Shown here: positions 18,909 to 28,207 of the stretch, piece after piece
Layout: every line of letters begins with the position of its first letter
Position numbering within the stretch: the stretch's first letter is position 1
Assembly: GCA_016927015.1 (NCBI GenBank)
Contig: JAFGNM010000084.1
Span: 1-34,108, forward strand
Direction of reading: 5' to 3'
From: Candidatus Bathyarchaeota archaeon
Lineage (GTDB): Archaea > Thermoproteota > Bathyarchaeia > Bathyarchaeales > Bathycorpusculaceae
Length of the DNA: 34,108 bases
The notes under the pieces: model-generated
Told to the model about the DNA's origin: nothing
Databases searched by the model: none
The model's input: only the letters and a program-made list of their open reading frames with translations
Translations under genes and position numbers: made by a program

Positions 18909-19044
18909 CCTTTAAAAAGATAAAGCTTCGTAAAATCCTCCGCCTCCACTGTCCAGAAGCCTAAGAAAACACGAAACTAAAGCTAATAGCCTGCTAAGTT
19001 AGACCAATAACACTTTAGAATAACGCAAGCCATACATGGCAAAT

Positions 19045-19478
19045 TTAATCTTGTTTCTCTTTGTTTTTCTGCCTTAAAATTAGCTTGCCTTTTCTGTCCT
19101 TAAACTCAATAAGCTTTTTCTGAGTAGTGAAGTACTTTCTCGCATCCTCCGAAAGTTTATCCAAAAATTCTTTGCTGTACTTCCCTTTTAACGTGTCAGA
19201 ATCACTTTTCCAATATCGATATTTAACTCCGTATTCTTGCTTGTTTCTTTCAGCTAATTCATGCTTGCGTGAATCATCCTTATAGTAAAGACATAAAACA
19301 TGCTCAGTGTGACCTCCTAAAAGCTTATCGTTGATTTTCGCATGATGAAATCCATGGTTTTGTATTTCATTAATAGCCAGTTCAATTAGCGTGTTTTTGT
19401 CGTCACAAAAGAACAAATATTTTCCAGTTATGCCATAGGTAAGTTTTTCCCTGCTGAGTAGCCAAAGTCAATATCCAT
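19045..19478 (-). pseudogene. Bles03/DUF1917 (putative phosphothreonine-lyase-like) gene, apparently frameshifted near its 5' end
   Basis: ORF 19045-19416 (TTG start) contains HVLCLYYKDDSRKHELAERNKQEYGVKYRYWKSDSDTLKGKYS. The frame stays open upstream as LWLLSREKLTYGITGKYLFFCDD up to a TGA; ATG at 19478 (MDIDF) lies in the other frame. Family assignment is from memory. Confidence 0.5.
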
Positions 19479-19490
19479 CAAAAAGTTTTC

Positions 19491-19937
19491 TCACTTTTTG
19501 AGATATTTTTCGTACTCTCCAAAATCCTGTGTCCATTGACGCTGAGAACGCTTTTTCCAAACAATGAACGCGTTATTCACATGTTCCTCAAATTCCTTTT
19601 CAGAACAATTATTTACCTTACAGAAGTGTCTTATCACTTCATTGTAATCGAGTTTCCCCTCATCAGCAAGTATTCCAGTTAAACCGATGTGTTTTACATT
19701 GTGGCACATTCTACAGAGAAGAATGAACCCCTCAAGTTTCTGAACATTGGTTAGGTCATCATAATGCCATCTCTCATGTAAATTCATTGTTCCTTCAGTC
19801 TCGCCACAAATTTGACATTTTCTACCATTTTCTCTAATAATGTCTTCACGCAAACGGTTCCACACTTCTCTCGGTAACAGCCTGTAAAGTGAGGAGAACC
19901 ACACAGTAGAAGGAACAAGTTCAGCCGTCAGTTTCAT
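19491..19937 (-). CDS. HNH-motif (zinc-binding) nuclease-like protein
   Basis: GRKCQICGETEG...LHERWHYDD...LEGFILLCRMCHNVKHIG: paired CxxC plus HNH-like core. Confidence 0.7.
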   Translation of the reverse strand: MKLTAELVPSTVWFSSLYRLLPREVWNRLREDIIRENGRKCQICGETEGTMNLHERWHYDDLTNVQKLEGFILLCRMCHNVKHIGLTGILADEGKLDYNEVIRHFCKVNNCSEKEFEEHVNNAFIVWKKRSQRQWTQDFGEYEKYLKK

Positions 19938-19994
19938 TTAAACTTACCCAAGTGATATAAGTTACTTGCGCGTATAATCTTTATGGGGGATTTA

Positions 19995-20648
19995 ATGTAC
20001 CGAATAATAGACATTGAAACTGAAAATACTGGCGCGGATGTAATGGAAGATAACAAACGAATTTTGTCAGTGCAGATAGGTGACGACACTAAACAAAACT
20101 TGTATTGGGCTGATTCAGGCGACCCGCGATGGACTTTAGAGAGTGCCAAGAACGAAATAGCATCGTTGTTATCTCAGGGAGTTGTTTTTGCCGGTTATAA
20201 CATAAAAGGTTTTGACGTTCGGTTTCTAAAGCAATTTTTAAGCGTTGAAATACCTGAAACAAACATCTTTGACCTATGCCTATGTCAATCGCAAAGACTA
20301 ATTAAGTTAACGGGTAAAAACAGACCACGTTTGGAAGATGCGTGTAGGGCTTGTGGTGTGAAAGTTACCCACAAACAAAAAATGAATGAGAAAGCTCAGA
20401 AGTATAAAGCTAATGAGACCTTCAAAAAACTAGCATTAACTAAGGCTAAGGAGTTAGTAAAAAATAAGGGGTGGAGTTTAGATTTTTCATATAATTACGT
20501 TCTTGATAAAATAGCTGGCGGTAACGCTATCTATGATGCATACTTGAAATTTGTTAAGAGTGGCGGACAAAAAAACACACTCTTTTATGAATACGCAATT
20601 GGCGATGTTATTTCTGAATACAACCTCCTTAAGGCGTTAGGGTACTGA
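19995..20648 (+). CDS. RNase H-fold DEDDy-type 3'-5' exonuclease-like protein
   Basis: MYRIIDIETENTG (DxE), VVFAGYNIKGFDVRFLKQFL (Exo II), YAIGDVISEYNLL (YxxxD, Exo III). Confidence 0.75.
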   Translation: MYRIIDIETENTGADVMEDNKRILSVQIGDDTKQNLYWADSGDPRWTLESAKNEIASLLSQGVVFAGYNIKGFDVRFLKQFLSVEIPETNIFDLCLCQSQRLIKLTGKNRPRLEDACRACGVKVTHKQKMNEKAQKYKANETFKKLALTKAKELVKNKGWSLDFSYNYVLDKIAGGNAIYDAYLKFVKSGGQKNTLFYEYAIGDVISEYNLLKALGY

Positions 20649-20851
20649 ACAAACTCAAAATGATGTGTGCTTTTCGATTAGGTTGAGGGGTTGGTTCAGA
20701 GTTGCCGTGGCATTAGGGTCTTTTGTGAATTTGTAAATTGGTGAATTTCGTTAGGGTTTTTGTGGTTGGGTTTGGTTTTTCTGGGTTTGTTGGGGGAACC
20801 TTGGTGTTGTTTGGTGGTTTGTTCCAACTGGTTTTCTGCGGAGGTGATAAA

Positions 20852-21115
20852 TGCAGTAGCTGTTTAGCTTCCGCTGTTCGTTCAGCACTTCATTGGAAAG
20901 CCACTCAAGAACCAGCATATTTGGATCCTAATAGTGGTTGATTGCAGAAACCTATAGGGGACAGGTCACTATTGGCGTTTTCCGCAACCATTAGCATGTT
21001 GAAACCGCGAAACAAGCATACTTGCCGCCTAATAGCAGATCAATGCAGAAAACGTAGAGGGAGACTGCCAGTAATGGCGCTTTCAGCAACCAAAAACAGC
21101 CAAACCAAGCTAGAG
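20852..21115. repeat. Diverged ~100 bp tandem repeat, two clear units plus a probable older one
   Basis: Units 20914-21014 and 21015-21115: AGCATAtTTGgatCCTAATAGtgGtTgAtTGCAGAAA...TAtTGGCGtTTTCcGCAACCA vs AGCATAcTTGccgCCTAATAGcaGaTcAaTGCAGAAA...TAaTGGCGcTTTCaGCAACCA. TGCAG anchors at 20852, 20943 and 21044. Confidence 0.6.
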
Positions 21116-21168
21116 CCTAGTCACTGTCTAAACCTTAAAACTAAAGCGTTCTGCCAAGAAATAAAGGG

Positions 21169-21579
21169 TTACAGGATTTTTTTCAGCGCAGCCTCAAGCT
21201 CTTCGAACCGCTTCACTACGGCGTCTGAGTGTATTACAATCCACGGACTCAAGCACTCCATTTCCGAAACCACTACAACCTGCTTTCCTTTGCGCTTGGC
21301 GTAAAACAGCTCCATGCACGCTCCCGCCGAAAGCCTAGGCAAATAAACAACCATAACATCGCAACGTTCAGCGTCATCCAAATCTCTTTGAACAAAGCCA
21401 GATGCAGGAACATTGGGCCACCAGCACTTCTCGTCGCTCTTGTAGAGGCTTTTTTCGCGGCGCCACGGATCAATCACATCAAAACCCAACTTCACACAGA
21501 TTCCAGCAACAGTTTCCCTGTAGCCCTGATCGTCTTCCATGCCCAGAATGGGACCCGAAATAAACACTTTCTTCTTCAT
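21169..21579 (-). CDS. Nucleoside 2-deoxyribosyltransferase-like protein
   Basis: MKKKVFISGPILGMEDDQGYRETVAGICVKLGFDVIDPWR....VQRDLDDAERCDVMVVYLPRLSAGACMELFYAKRKGKQVVVVS. Confidence 0.75.
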   Translation of the reverse strand: MKKKVFISGPILGMEDDQGYRETVAGICVKLGFDVIDPWRREKSLYKSDEKCWWPNVPASGFVQRDLDDAERCDVMVVYLPRLSAGACMELFYAKRKGKQVVVVSEMECLSPWIVIHSDAVVKRFEELEAALKKIL

Positions 21580-21599
21580 GACTGCACGCACAAACCTCA

Positions 21600-22052
21600 C
21601 TAGTATTTAGCGCTGAGATACAACAGAACTGTCAACGCCACCAACTCAAATAAATCCGGCAACAAAGCAAATATTCCCAAACCAAACGCGCGGATACCAA
21701 AAACCCACATGAACAACGGATTCGCAGTAAGTGCCCTCAAAAGAAAAACCAAAGAGAATATAATCAACCCAAAAGTAAATTGCGACCGCGTCTTCCTGTA
21801 AATATCAACATACGTAGTCAACAGAAAAACCAGCAACGCCACATTAACCGTAGAAAGCACCGTTTGCGCTATATAAAAAAACTCAAAATCCCCCCGAATC
21901 TCCTCCAACGGCGGCAAACGCCTCTCCGGAAACTCCGCCGGCGCAAACGGAAACGAAAATGACGCCCAAAGCGCCGCTAACAGCGCTATTGCTACCAAAG
22001 TTACAGTTATTACTAACCAAATTTTTACGTTCTTATTCATACGGCTGTTCAT
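21600..22052 (-). CDS. Four-TM-helix hypothetical membrane protein
   Basis: ORF 21600-22082, better start MNSRMNKNVKIWLVITVTLVAIALLAALWA; several hydrophobic segments. Overlaps the upstream wHTH gene. Confidence 0.65.
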   Translation of the reverse strand: MNSRMNKNVKIWLVITVTLVAIALLAALWASFSFPFAPAEFPERRLPPLEEIRGDFEFFYIAQTVLSTVNVALLVFLLTTYVDIYRKTRSQFTFGLIIFSLVFLLRALTANPLFMWVFGIRAFGLGIFALLPDLFELVALTVLLYLSAKY

Positions 22053-22069
22053 TGTTTTTTCTCCTTTTT

Positions 22070-22372
22070 CTACTTTTTCCACATTCTATTCACAATTTCC
22101 TCGAAAAGCCCGTAATTCTCCTCCATAACTGGAGATAAGAAGTAGGTAATGCCATACCCTTCTCCCACGGTGGTAATTACCCTGTTTTTCTCAAGAACTT
22201 TAAGATGATGCCTTATCGTTCTATAATCCATTTCCAAATGGGTCGCTAATTGATTGGCATTTTGCGGAGTTTCCTTCAACGTCTCAATTATTTTAGCGCG
22301 AGTCGCGCCACCCCTAGTGCCTGCTATAAGCCAACCCAAGATGTATTTTAAACCCCGTGTATTAGCAGACAC
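22070..22372 (-). CDS. ArsR-like winged-helix transcriptional regulator
   Basis: GGATRAKIIETLKETPQNANQLATHLEMDYRTIRHHLKVLEKNRVITTVGEGYGITYFLSP. Confidence 0.88.
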   Translation of the reverse strand: MSANTRGLKYILGWLIAGTRGGATRAKIIETLKETPQNANQLATHLEMDYRTIRHHLKVLEKNRVITTVGEGYGITYFLSPVMEENYGLFEEIVNRMWKK

Positions 22373-22558
22373 TGAAACTCATCTCATAGCAACCTATTTT
22401 CTTGTCAAACCAGTTTGCAAAGAAGTAAATATAATGTTTTATATTCTGCAGGTATCCAGAAAAACTGAACACTTCTGACACTCTAATCAAGTTTGTACAA
22501 ATTTTGTAAAAAATTAGGGTGAGATTCTGGTATAATTTTGAAAAATTGTTTAATAACT

Positions 22559-22575
22559 CTCCATCGTTGATGGAG
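22559..22575. promoter_or_regulatory. Perfect 7-bp-arm inverted repeat in the divergent wHTH/ABC intergenic region; candidate operator
   Basis: CTCCATC-GTT-GATGGAG. Confidence 0.4.
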
Positions 22576-22727
22576 CAAAGACAACCAAGAAGGGAAATAA
22601 CAATATCGGGCACCATGAAGCGCACACGTTTGCTACAGCCAAACAGTATCACAGCAAGCACATCTCCTCTCTCAAGTCTCTCTTTTTGGTTGTCCTTTTT
22701 TTGGGAATGTTTTGAAAGGTGAATTAA

Positions 22728-24161
22728 TTGGGTGTCTTAACTAGAGCAGTCAGAAATATTTCGAGACGTAAAGTAAGAGCATTACTAGTTATTATCGCAT
22801 TAGGATTTTGCATGGCAATTATGATTTCCATTCCAGCAGGCATCACAGCGAATCAAGCATCAACAGAGACTCTAACCCAGAACCTCAGCAACACAATCAC
22901 TCAAACAGAAGCAACAATCAACCAAACACTAACACAAATAGACTGCACCCTATCCCCCAGCTTCGAGGGTTTCGGTTTTGAGCCTCCAAATACAGGGGAT
23001 GCCAGCGGTTTTACGCCTCCTGATGGATCTTCCGGATTTGCGCCTGGAGATTTCGGTGGCGGTTCTATGCCTGGCCGGTTTGGCGGTGGTCCATTCGGCG
23101 GTGGGGGAACTACTGCCATGAATGAAACCCTCTATGAGGACATTAGCTCAATTGAAGGTGTTGCTGCTGTTGCATCGAGCCTGCAAGCGTCAGAAGGAAC
23201 AGAACAGACAATGGAAATGATGGGGCGGAGTTTCACACGTTTCGTCCCAGACTACATAATCAAAGGTGTTCCATTAACTTCCGACCTTAGCGATAACTAT
23301 CCAATTTTGCCAACGAATATTACTGCTGGAAGAAACCTGCAAGCAGGAGAAAGCGGAGTTGTGATCCTAAGTGAAAACAACACAGCATTCTTCAACGCTG
23401 GAGTAGGCGATACAATTGACATTCTGGACCAATCTTTTCAGGTGATAGGCATCTACGGGTCATCTGGCGTTGAGGACGTAATGACTCTTTACATGAACCT
23501 CTCTGACGCTCAGTCAGTGACTAACAATACTGGCTACATAACCAGCATCACAGTGTTCGCTGCTAGCAGTAACGTGGTGAGTACAGTAGCTAGCGACATA
23601 AGTTCCTTGCATCCAGAGCTTACAATAGTTACTGGTCAACAACGTCTAGACCAACTTGAGACTCTGCGGGACACCTATGAAGTACAGCTTGAAAATGCCT
23701 ATGCCTCCCTTGCTCAAACACAGGCTGTTGCGGTTCAAGAAATAGTGATTGCAGTTGCGGCTACCAGCCTAATAGTCCTGTTCGTGATGCTGTACACTGT
23801 ACGCGAAAGAACAAAAGAAATCGGCACGCTCAAGGCAATAGGCTTCAGCAACTTGAACATCATGAGCCAATTTATGCTTGAAGGCGTAATACTGAGCCTG
23901 ATGGCAGGAGTAGTTGGCGTCGTGATAGGTGTTTTCGCTGCACCTGCCCTGTCAGGATTACTGCTTCCTGCTGTAAATGCTGGGTTCGGCGGCGCTTTTG
24001 CACGTGCAGCTGGCACGGTATCCTCCGTGTCAGGAGTTGTAACGCCTGAACTAGTATTAATCGCGCTTGGGGGTGCAGTGCTCTTGGGCGTTTTAGGCAC
24101 CTTGTATCCTGCGTGGAGAGCATCCAGAACCAGTCCCATGGAGGCGTTGAGATATGAGTAA
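22728..24161 (+). CDS. FtsX/MacB-type ABC transporter permease
   Basis: TTG start after GAAAGGTGAATTAA; RAVRNISRRKVRALLVIIALGFCMAIM; C-terminal VRERTKEIGTLKAIGFSNLNIMSQFMLEGVILSLMAGVVG ... YPAWRASRTSPMEALRYE. Confidence 0.92.
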   Translation: MGVLTRAVRNISRRKVRALLVIIALGFCMAIMISIPAGITANQASTETLTQNLSNTITQTEATINQTLTQIDCTLSPSFEGFGFEPPNTGDASGFTPPDGSSGFAPGDFGGGSMPGRFGGGPFGGGGTTAMNETLYEDISSIEGVAAVASSLQASEGTEQTMEMMGRSFTRFVPDYIIKGVPLTSDLSDNYPILPTNITAGRNLQAGESGVVILSENNTAFFNAGVGDTIDILDQSFQVIGIYGSSGVEDVMTLYMNLSDAQSVTNNTGYITSITVFAASSNVVSTVASDISSLHPELTIVTGQQRLDQLETLRDTYEVQLENAYASLAQTQAVAVQEIVIAVAATSLIVLFVMLYTVRERTKEIGTLKAIGFSNLNIMSQFMLEGVILSLMAGVVGVVIGVFAAPALSGLLLPAVNAGFGGAFARAAGTVSSVSGVVTPELVLIALGGAVLLGVLGTLYPAWRASRTSPMEALRYE

Positions 24162-24861
24162 TGTGGCATTGAAAACGGAAAAAATGGGCAGGGTCTATAA
24201 ACTGGGAGGACGCCAAGTCCAAGCACTATCAGATGTTAATCTCGAGATTGAGAAAGGCGATTTCATTTCGATTATGGGTCCTTCTGGCTCTGGAAAAACC
24301 ACGTTGCTGAACGTACTCGGCTGTCTCGACAAACCCACTCACGGCAAAGTACTCCTAGACGGCGTAGACATCACAAATGTAGCAGAGAGAAACCTCCACA
24401 AGACACGGAAGCACAAGATAGGTTTTGTATTCCAGACTTTCAATCTGATGCCTTGGCTGAATGCAGTGGAAAATGTGGAGCTTCCAATGGAAGGCACTGG
24501 AAAAACAAAGGAAGAAACGAGAAAACGCGCTGTCGAACTGCTAAATATGGTTGGGCTCTCAGAAAGGAAAGAACACAGACCCCAAAAACTAAGCGCAGGA
24601 GAACAACAACGCGTGGCGATTGCACGAGCTTTGGCAAACAACCCCGCCATAGTTTTGGCAGATGAAGTCACAGGGAACTTGGATGGAAAAACCAAACTCG
24701 AAATCATGAAACTCTTGGGCAAATTGAATGCGGAACAAGAAACTACAATCGTCATAGTTACCCATGACGGCCAAGTGGCTTCCATGGCAGGAAGAATACT
24801 ATTCCTCTCAGACGGAAAACTGATTGCGAAAGAAAAACAGGGAACACACCAAAATAAATAA
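24154..24861 (+). CDS. LolD/MacB-type ABC transporter ATP-binding protein
   Basis: GPSGSGKTTLLNVLGCLDKPTHG (Walker A), LSAGEQQRVAIARAL (signature), IVLADEVTGNLD (Walker B); ATGA overlap with permease. Confidence 0.95.
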   Translation: MSNVALKTEKMGRVYKLGGRQVQALSDVNLEIEKGDFISIMGPSGSGKTTLLNVLGCLDKPTHGKVLLDGVDITNVAERNLHKTRKHKIGFVFQTFNLMPWLNAVENVELPMEGTGKTKEETRKRAVELLNMVGLSERKEHRPQKLSAGEQQRVAIARALANNPAIVLADEVTGNLDGKTKLEIMKLLGKLNAEQETTIVIVTHDGQVASMAGRILFLSDGKLIAKEKQGTHQNK

Positions 24862-24880
24862 GCGCTGGAGACAAGAAAGA

Positions 24881-26113
24881 GTGACAATTGCAGCAACCGA
24901 TCAAAAACTTGAACCGCGTCGCTTCTCGATTACTCTCATTGTAGTCATCATCGTAGTTAGCCTGATAGCGGGCGGCATCCTAGGTTACTCAATAAATACT
25001 TTTACCCTGTCAGGAAGAATAAGCGACCTGCAAAATCAAGTCTCAGCGCTTCAAGAGCAAGTTTCAAATTTTCAATCAACATCGAATGCAACAAACCAAA
25101 ACAGCACCTACATAATGGGAGAGAATGCTTCGCTTGCCCCGTTATATGCGGAAGTTAAGGACGCCATAGTCGTAATCCGAGGGCTAACGCTACAATATGA
25201 CGTTTTCCGCCGCCCCTACTATTCACAGGTGCAAGGGTCAGGTTTCGTCTACGATTATGAGGGACAAATGGTTGTCATCACAAACAATCATGTGGTGGAA
25301 GAAACCATCAATATCACTGTAACCTTCATAAACGGAAACGGACACGAAGCCGCAGTTCTCGGCTCAGACCCCTACGCAGACCTCGCAGTTCTTTCGACAA
25401 ATGCGCCACAAAGCGAATACGAACCTCTTGAAATCGCGAGTTCATCAACATTAAATGTTGGTGATTCAGTGATAGCAGTCGGTGGTCCTTATGGACTAGC
25501 TGGGTCAATGACTACCGGCATAGTGAGCGCCCTAGGCAGAACAATAACTGCAGAAATGTCAGGCAGCAGTTATCCAATAGCCAACGTCATACAAATGAGC
25601 GCTCCTATAAATCCTGGCAACTCTGGGGGGCCACTTCTGAACTACCAAGGTCAAGTTGTCGGAATAACTACAGCCATTGTGAGCGACTCACAAGGAGTAG
25701 GTTTTGCAATCCCGTCTAGTACAGTGCTACGCGAGATTGAGTCCTTAATAACTGAAGGGTCTTTCAATCAGCACCCGTGGCTAGGCGCATCGGGAATAGA
25801 TATGACTTATGAAATCGCAGAGACGATTGGTGTAGACGTAACCTATGGCTGGCTAATAGTGCAGGTAACAAGCGGTGGACCTGCTGATGCCGCAGGTCTT
25901 CAAGGAGGAACGCAGCAAGTCACAGTTGCCGGAGAATCAGTCATAATCGGAGGCGACATCATAATAGCACTAAGCGGAACAAGAATCAAGGGTATTGATG
26001 ACCTTTCAACTTTTCTGGAAGAAAATGCCTTGCCCGACCAGTCAATCGATGTAACAATAATCAGAAACGGCGAAACTGTGATGCTACCGCTTACGCTTGG
26101 GACACGCCCATAG
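24881..26113 (+). CDS. HtrA/DegP-like membrane-anchored serine protease with PDZ domain
   Basis: TM helix near N-terminus; VVITNNHVVEE (His), DPYADLAVL (Asp), NPGNSGGPLLNYQGQVVGI (Ser); PDZ-like C-terminus. GTG at 24881 preferred over the listed 24824. Confidence 0.93.
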   Translation: MTIAATDQKLEPRRFSITLIVVIIVVSLIAGGILGYSINTFTLSGRISDLQNQVSALQEQVSNFQSTSNATNQNSTYIMGENASLAPLYAEVKDAIVVIRGLTLQYDVFRRPYYSQVQGSGFVYDYEGQMVVITNNHVVEETINITVTFINGNGHEAAVLGSDPYADLAVLSTNAPQSEYEPLEIASSSTLNVGDSVIAVGGPYGLAGSMTTGIVSALGRTITAEMSGSSYPIANVIQMSAPINPGNSGGPLLNYQGQVVGITTAIVSDSQGVGFAIPSSTVLREIESLITEGSFNQHPWLGASGIDMTYEIAETIGVDVTYGWLIVQVTSGGPADAAGLQGGTQQVTVAGESVIIGGDIIIALSGTRIKGIDDLSTFLEENALPDQSIDVTIIRNGETVMLPLTLGTRP

Positions 26114-26131
26114 AAACTTTCGTTTGTTTAC

Positions 26132-28207
26132 CTATGACCGCCCGAGGTACTCCAACATTTTCTCTGTATTATTCGTGGGAGGCATGCATGTCTGGTCGCG
26201 GCAAACGTACGCCGTGGCTTTACCCTCGATTTTCTCGTAGCCCAAACCAGCCTTCTCAGGTAGCCGCAGCGAAACCACTCTGTTCGGCAGATAACCCTTT
26301 TTCAAAGCGCTAAGCATACTCTGCATGCTGTCTTCCTTTGGGTCACCGACTAAAATAACGTTGTAGGCGGGTCCAACAGCAAAGTCCACTCCAATAAGCA
26401 TAAACGTGTGCGCTGCAGGCGCTCTCTTCACGTCCTCAGAAAACACCCTGATTGTTTGACTGGCAAGCTCTCTATACTTTGCGTCTCCGGTCAAAAGCGC
26501 CAAACGCAACAGGTTCAGCAGCGCCACGGAATTACCTGAAGGCAACGCGCCATCATACACTTCCTTTCTTCTGGGAACCGCGTTCTCCGCGCCTTTCGCC
26601 GTGAAGTAGAAGCCACCATCCTTTTCGTCCCAAAACCGCAAGACCATAGTCTCGGTCAACTCCACCGCCGCCCGCAAATACGCCTCCCCAAAGCATGCCT
26701 CGTAAATTTCCACCAGCCCCCACACAAAAAAGGCATAATCATCAAGAAACCCCTCTATCGCCCTTTCACCTTTTGCGTAACGATGATACAACGTTCCGTT
26801 CTCATCCCTCATTTCCTCCAAGACAAAACCAGCGGCTTTAACTGCGGCTTGTAGGTACCGCGATTCTCTGAAAACGCTACTGGCTTTTGCCAAAGCGGCA
26901 ATCATCAACCCAGTCCAGTCCACTAAAATCTTGTCGTCCTTAGCTGGGCGCACACGCTTTTCTCTTGCTTTGAAAAGCAAATTACAGATTCTTCCCAGCC
27001 TTAAAATAAGCTCGTCGACAGTCAACTGCGATTCTGAGGCAACCTGCTCCAGAGGTTTTGCGAAGTGAAGTATGTTTTCGCCGTTTCGCTTTCGACCTGC
27101 CTCCGCGTAGTTTCCAGCCGCTTTGACGCCGAACAACTTAACCGCCAAATCAGCATCTTCAGGCGGCAAGGTTTTTCTGATTTCCTCTTCAGTCCACAAG
27201 TAGAATTTGCCTTCCTCGCCTTCGCTGTCTGCATCTTCAGCCGCATAGAAGCCGCCCTCTGGCGAAGCCATATCTCTAAGCACGTACCTTAACGCTTCCT
27301 TAGCGGTTACTTTGAACTTGCCCGCGCCCGTGGCTTGAAACGCTTCCGTATAAGCCAGCGCCAACAACGCCTGGTCATACAGCATCTTTTCGAAATGCGG
27401 AACCAGCCACTCCGCGTCTGTTGAGTAACGGTGAAAACCGAAGCCTACTTGGTCAAAGATGCCGCCTGTGTGCATGGCTCGCAAGGTCTTCTCAGCCATT
27501 GCCAACGCGTTTTTCTCCTTGGTTCGGCTCCAGTACCTCAGCAGGAAAAGCAGGTTATGCGGTGTGGGAAACTTTGGGGCGCGCCCGAAGCCGCCGTTCT
27601 GCTCGTCAAAATTTAAGCTAAGTTTCTCGTAGGCGTCATCCAAAACGTCTTTTCCCAAATCGTCTCCCAGAGTTCTCTTCTCGAAGATTTCTATCCTGCG
27701 CTTGATGTCATTGCCCAAGTTTTCCAAGTCGGACCTACGCGTTTTCCAGATTTCCTCAATCTGCGGAATAAGATCAACCATTCCTACCAGACCGAATCTG
27801 CTGTTTTTGGGGATGTAGCTGGCTGCGAAGAACGGGTTTTTGTCCGGCGTCATTATGATGTTAAGCGGCCAGCCGCAACTCCGCCCCATCATCTGGCACA
27901 CTGCCATGTAAGCACTGTCAAGGTCGGGTCTTTCTTCCCTGTCCACCTTTATGCAGACGAACGCCTCATTCACTAGTTTGGCTACTTCATTGTCGTCAAA
28001 GCTTTCCTTCTCCATGACGTGGCACCAGTGGCATGACGAATAGCCTATAGAAACAAAAACTGGCTTGTCTTGCGCTTTAGCCTTCTCAAAAGCCTCTTCG
28101 CTCCAGGGATACCAATCTACAGGGTTGTAAGCGTGCTGCAGCAGATAAGGGCTCTTTTCGTGTATTAGCCTGTTCGGTTTTCTTTCTCTTTCGGGTTCGC
28201 CTTGCAC
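26132..28207 (-). CDS. DUF255 thioredoxin-domain protein (YyaL/SPATA20 family)
   Basis: [59 protein letters not shown]; (alpha/alpha) barrel-like remainder. Confidence 0.95.
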   Translation of the reverse strand: MQGEPERERKPNRLIHEKSPYLLQHAYNPVDWYPWSEEAFEKAKAQDKPVFVSIGYSSCHWCHVMEKESFDDNEVAKLVNEAFVCIKVDREERPDLDSAYMAVCQMMGRSCGWPLNIIMTPDKNPFFAASYIPKNSRFGLVGMVDLIPQIEEIWKTRRSDLENLGNDIKRRIEIFEKRTLGDDLGKDVLDDAYEKLSLNFDEQNGGFGRAPKFPTPHNLLFLLRYWSRTKEKNALAMAEKTLRAMHTGGIFDQVGFGFHRYSTDAEWLVPHFEKMLYDQALLALAYTEAFQATGAGKFKVTAKEALRYVLRDMASPEGGFYAAEDADSEGEEGKFYLWTEEEIRKTLPPEDADLAVKLFGVKAAGNYAEAGRKRNGENILHFAKPLEQVASESQLTVDELILRLGRICNLLFKAREKRVRPAKDDKILVDWTGLMIAALAKASSVFRESRYLQAAVKAAGFVLEEMRDENGTLYHRYAKGERAIEGFLDDYAFFVWGLVEIYEACFGEAYLRAAVELTETMVLRFWDEKDGGFYFTAKGAENAVPRRKEVYDGALPSGNSVALLNLLRLALLTGDAKYRELASQTIRVFSEDVKRAPAAHTFMLIGVDFAVGPAYNVILVGDPKEDSMQSMLSALKKGYLPNRVVSLRLPEKAGLGYEKIEGKATAYVCRDQTCMPPTNNTEKMLEYLGRS

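Noticed and set aside
20738-21304. Two consecutive plus-strand ORFs through the G/T-rich block and the tandem repeat
   Set aside because: Low-complexity start, stop at 20941 inside the repeat, repeat period not a multiple of three, and overlap with the minus-strand deoxyribosyltransferase-like gene.
22362-22722. Short ORFs on both strands in the wHTH/permease intergenic region
   Set aside because: No family features; better explained as a regulatory spacer.
23735-24226. 163-aa minus-strand ORF
   Set aside because: Antisense to the FtsX permease and ATPase.
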